Positions 62,508-64,000 of a stretch of 64,000 nucleotides of DNA are shown here, piece by piece. A program made the translations under genes and the position numbers. Source of the stretch: Hyphomonas oceanitis SCH89 (GTDB taxonomy: Bacteria > Pseudomonadota > Alphaproteobacteria > Caulobacterales > Hyphomonadaceae). Positions within the stretch are counted from its first letter, which is position 1. Each line of letters opens with the position of its first letter. The notes beneath the pieces were generated by a model. It was not told the DNA's origin. It saw nothing but the letters and a program-made list of their open reading frames with translations, and searched no databases. The stretch spans positions 1 through 64,000 of the forward strand of contig NZ_ARYL01000009.1 of the NCBI RefSeq assembly GCF_000685295.1. The letters run 5' to 3'.

Positions 62508-62828
62508 ATGGCAAAGATCACTTACGTAGACAATGACGGCACAGAACGCGTCGTCGAGGCCACCAATGGCGAATCCGTGATGGAAGCCGCCGTGAAAAAC
62601 GGCATTCCCGGCATTGATGCCGATTGCGGCGGCGCCTGCGCCTGCGCCACCTGCCATGTCTATGTCGACAAAGCCTTCATGGATAAGGTCGGCGAGCAGC
62701 AGGAAATGGAAAAGTCCATGCTCGACTTCGCTGAAAACGTTCAGGAAAACTCCCGCCTGTCCTGCCAGATCACCGTGTCTGACGCGCTTGATGGCCTCAA
62801 GGTCACGACGCCGGAAAGCCAGCACTAG
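62508..62828 (+). CDS. [2Fe-2S] ferredoxin, adrenodoxin/putidaredoxin type
   Basis: A 105-residue ferredoxin from ATG 62508, behind AAGGAGA. The cluster ligands are C40-x5-C46-x2-C49 and C86, the vertebrate-type pattern. An extra C44 lies between them. It is almost certainly the electron acceptor of the reductase just upstream and may feed a P450 or dioxygenase encoded elsewhere. Confidence 0.93.
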   Translation: MAKITYVDNDGTERVVEATNGESVMEAAVKNGIPGIDADCGGACACATCHVYVDKAFMDKVGEQQEMEKSMLDFAENVQENSRLSCQITVSDALDGLKVTTPESQH

Positions 62829-62831
62829 GTC

Positions 62832-63623
62832 TTGGCTGCCTATACCGAACTGCTCGCAGGCATCCGCAGGGATGAAGCGAACGCCACAAAAGTGGTGCTG
62901 CCCGATGCATGGATGCAGGGCCGCACCACCTATGGCGGCCTGACGGCGGCGCTTTGCCTCGAAGCAGCCATTCCGCTGGCACCCGGCATGCCGATCCGCT
63001 CCGCGCAGGTCGCCTTTGTCGGCCCGGTGGGCGGCGAAGTGACGTGTACGCCAACCCTGCTACGCCAGGGCAAGAACACGGTCTTCGTCTCGGTCCGCAT
63101 GATGGGCAGCGATGGCGTGGCTGCCGAAGCGATCTTCGCTTTCGGCGCAGCACGGGAATCCGCGCTAGATTTCAACAATCTCAAAGCGCCTGACGTGACC
63201 TCGCCCGAGGATACGGTCAGCTATTTCGGCGAGAACCCCAACCGCCCCAACTTTACGCGCAATTTCAACATGCGCATGGCGGCGGGCGAGCGCCCCATTT
63301 CCGGGGCAGACAAAGGTGACGTCACGATCTGGATGCGCCATGTCGATCCAGCTGTCGTCCCGGACGCCGTCGCTGTGCTCGCCATTGCCGATGCACCGCC
63401 ACCTGCGGCCATGTCCATGTTCACGGCACCCGCCCGGATCAGCTCGATGACCTGGATGGCGGAATTCCTGACCGACGAAACCACCACTCGCGACGGCTGG
63501 TTCCTCGCGCGTCACGTTGCCGAGACGGCCCGCCACGGCTATTCCAGCCAGGCCATGACCCTCTGGAACGCAAACGGCCAACCTGTGATGGTTGGCCGTC
63601 AGACAATTGCAATTTTTGGCTAG
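62832..63623 (+). CDS. acyl-CoA thioesterase, TesB-like double hotdog
   Basis: A 263-residue protein with two hotdog domains: GRTTYGGLTAALCLEAA, then PIRSAQVAFVGPVGGEVTCTPTLLRQGKNTVFVSVRM, and a C-terminal half ending in GWFLARHVAETARHGYSSQAMTLWNANGQPVMVGRQT. The layout is that of TesB/thioesterase-II relatives. TTG at 62832 is used as start, 3 bp after the ferredoxin stop, so the three genes are one operon. Substrate unknown. Confidence 0.82.
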   Translation: MAAYTELLAGIRRDEANATKVVLPDAWMQGRTTYGGLTAALCLEAAIPLAPGMPIRSAQVAFVGPVGGEVTCTPTLLRQGKNTVFVSVRMMGSDGVAAEAIFAFGAARESALDFNNLKAPDVTSPEDTVSYFGENPNRPNFTRNFNMRMAAGERPISGADKGDVTIWMRHVDPAVVPDAVAVLAIADAPPPAAMSMFTAPARISSMTWMAEFLTDETTTRDGWFLARHVAETARHGYSSQAMTLWNANGQPVMVGRQTIAIFG

Positions 63624-63638
63624 GGCCAGACTGGCCCC

Positions 63639-64000
63639 TTAGTGGACCAGCGCGGCTTTCAGGCTTTCGAGATAGTCGAAGTGCGCCTGCAGTGCACCCT
63701 TTGCCGTATCATCCTTGTCCAGCGCCTGGATCTTCAGGAGCGTCGCTTCCATCTCGGCCTGAACCTCTTCGACTTTCACGCCGTCAAGATTGCGGGCCTC
63801 TTCAGCGAGGATGGTCAGGCCGTCCGGCGTCACGTCGGCAAAGCCGCCGCGCACGAAGATGCGCATCTTCACGCTGTCGCCTTCGAGAACGCGCACGACA
63901 CCATTCTTCAGCGTCGTCATGAACGGCGCATGGTTCACCAGCACGCCGAACTCACCCTCGGTGCCCGGCGCGATCACCTGATCGACCTCACCGGAGAAGA
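63639..64000 (-). CDS. atpC: ATP synthase F1 epsilon subunit, 5' end outside the window
   Basis: The last 120 codons of the gene; the frame runs off the window edge. The visible FSGEVDQVIAPGTEGEFGVLVNHAPFMTTLKNGVVRVL is the N-terminal beta-sandwich of the F1 epsilon subunit, followed by ADVTPDGLTILAEEA and a short helical tail. It inhibits and couples the rotor of F1Fo ATP synthase. atpD is expected upstream, beyond position 64000. Confidence 0.95.
   Translation of the reverse strand, partial: FSGEVDQVIAPGTEGEFGVLVNHAPFMTTLKNGVVRVLEGDSVKMRIFVRGGFADVTPDGLTILAEEARNLDGVKVEEVQAEMEATLLKIQALDKDDTAKGALQAHFDYLESLKAALVH

Overview
This window reads as core chromosome of a GC-rich alphaproteobacterium, most likely of the Hyphomonadaceae/Maricaulales group (inference). 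The pointers are a PopZ-type DUF2497 protein, a short-Q-loop cytochrome bd with a DUF2474 partner, the tatABC/serS/surE/pcm/yajC/secDF gene order, the alaC-hom-glpX-recJ order, DUF2842, AddAB, and AmgK/MurU cell-wall recycling. Coding density is very high and most genes lie on the minus strand in overlapping or closely spaced operons. There is no prophage, CRISPR array or recognisable IS transposase. The one stretch that looks like an accessory insertion is a 467-bp unit at 28370-28836.

Region by region: 51-3624 holds an alpha/beta hydrolase and a large secreted metallopeptidase-like protein. 3745-6370 is cydA-cydB-DUF2474. 6464-8135 holds a PaaI thioesterase, a DUF192 protein, a double cold-shock-domain protein and tRNA-Glu. 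8216-14131 is lipoprotein-alaC-hom-glpX-recJ. 14203-16032 is an orphan PHA synthase. 16039-18022 is argC and the rplM-rpsI operon. 18061-23793 holds a lipoprotein, CtaA, DUF2842, a phosphatidylserine-decarboxylase-like protein that seems to lack its catalytic residues, an Atm1-type ABC exporter and a LOG-family hydrolase. 23790-32969 is the protein-export and protein-repair block (tatABC, NYN protein, serS, surE, pcm, yajC, secD, secF), interrupted by a DUF559 nuclease gene framed by inverted palindromic repeats. 33057-42494 holds xthA, small hypotheticals, DUF3137, a lipoprotein isoaspartyl peptidase, valS, popZ, tolC and a second PIMT-like gene. 42598-43052 holds tRNA-Cys, a terminator-bounded possible small RNA, and tRNA-Asn. 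43262-52195 holds a hydrolase, DUF1003-mprF, sdaA, an FAD monooxygenase, a zinc-finger protein, an orphan ABC ATPase, DUF305 and trxA. 52251-61075 is the overlapping tsaE-amgK-murU-addB-addA operon. 61243-63623 is a ferredoxin reductase/ferredoxin/thioesterase operon behind a 16-bp palindrome. The 3' part of atpC closes the window.

Functional themes: envelope biogenesis and export (Tat, SecDF-YajC, TolC, MprF, MurNAc recycling), repair of damaged protein and DNA (two PIMT homologues, isoaspartyl peptidase, SurE, RecJ, ExoIII, AddAB) and respiration (cytochrome bd, heme A synthase, ATP synthase). The most unusual signals are the repeat-framed DUF559 nuclease, whose repeat also supplies its ribosome binding site; an 11-bp tandem repeat inside addA that could switch the nuclease domain off; a Psd homologue without pyruvoyl-forming serine; an AT-rich in-frame insertion in SerS; and palindromic operators upstream of tolC and the ferredoxin operon. 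All functional calls come from reading motifs by eye; no database search was run.
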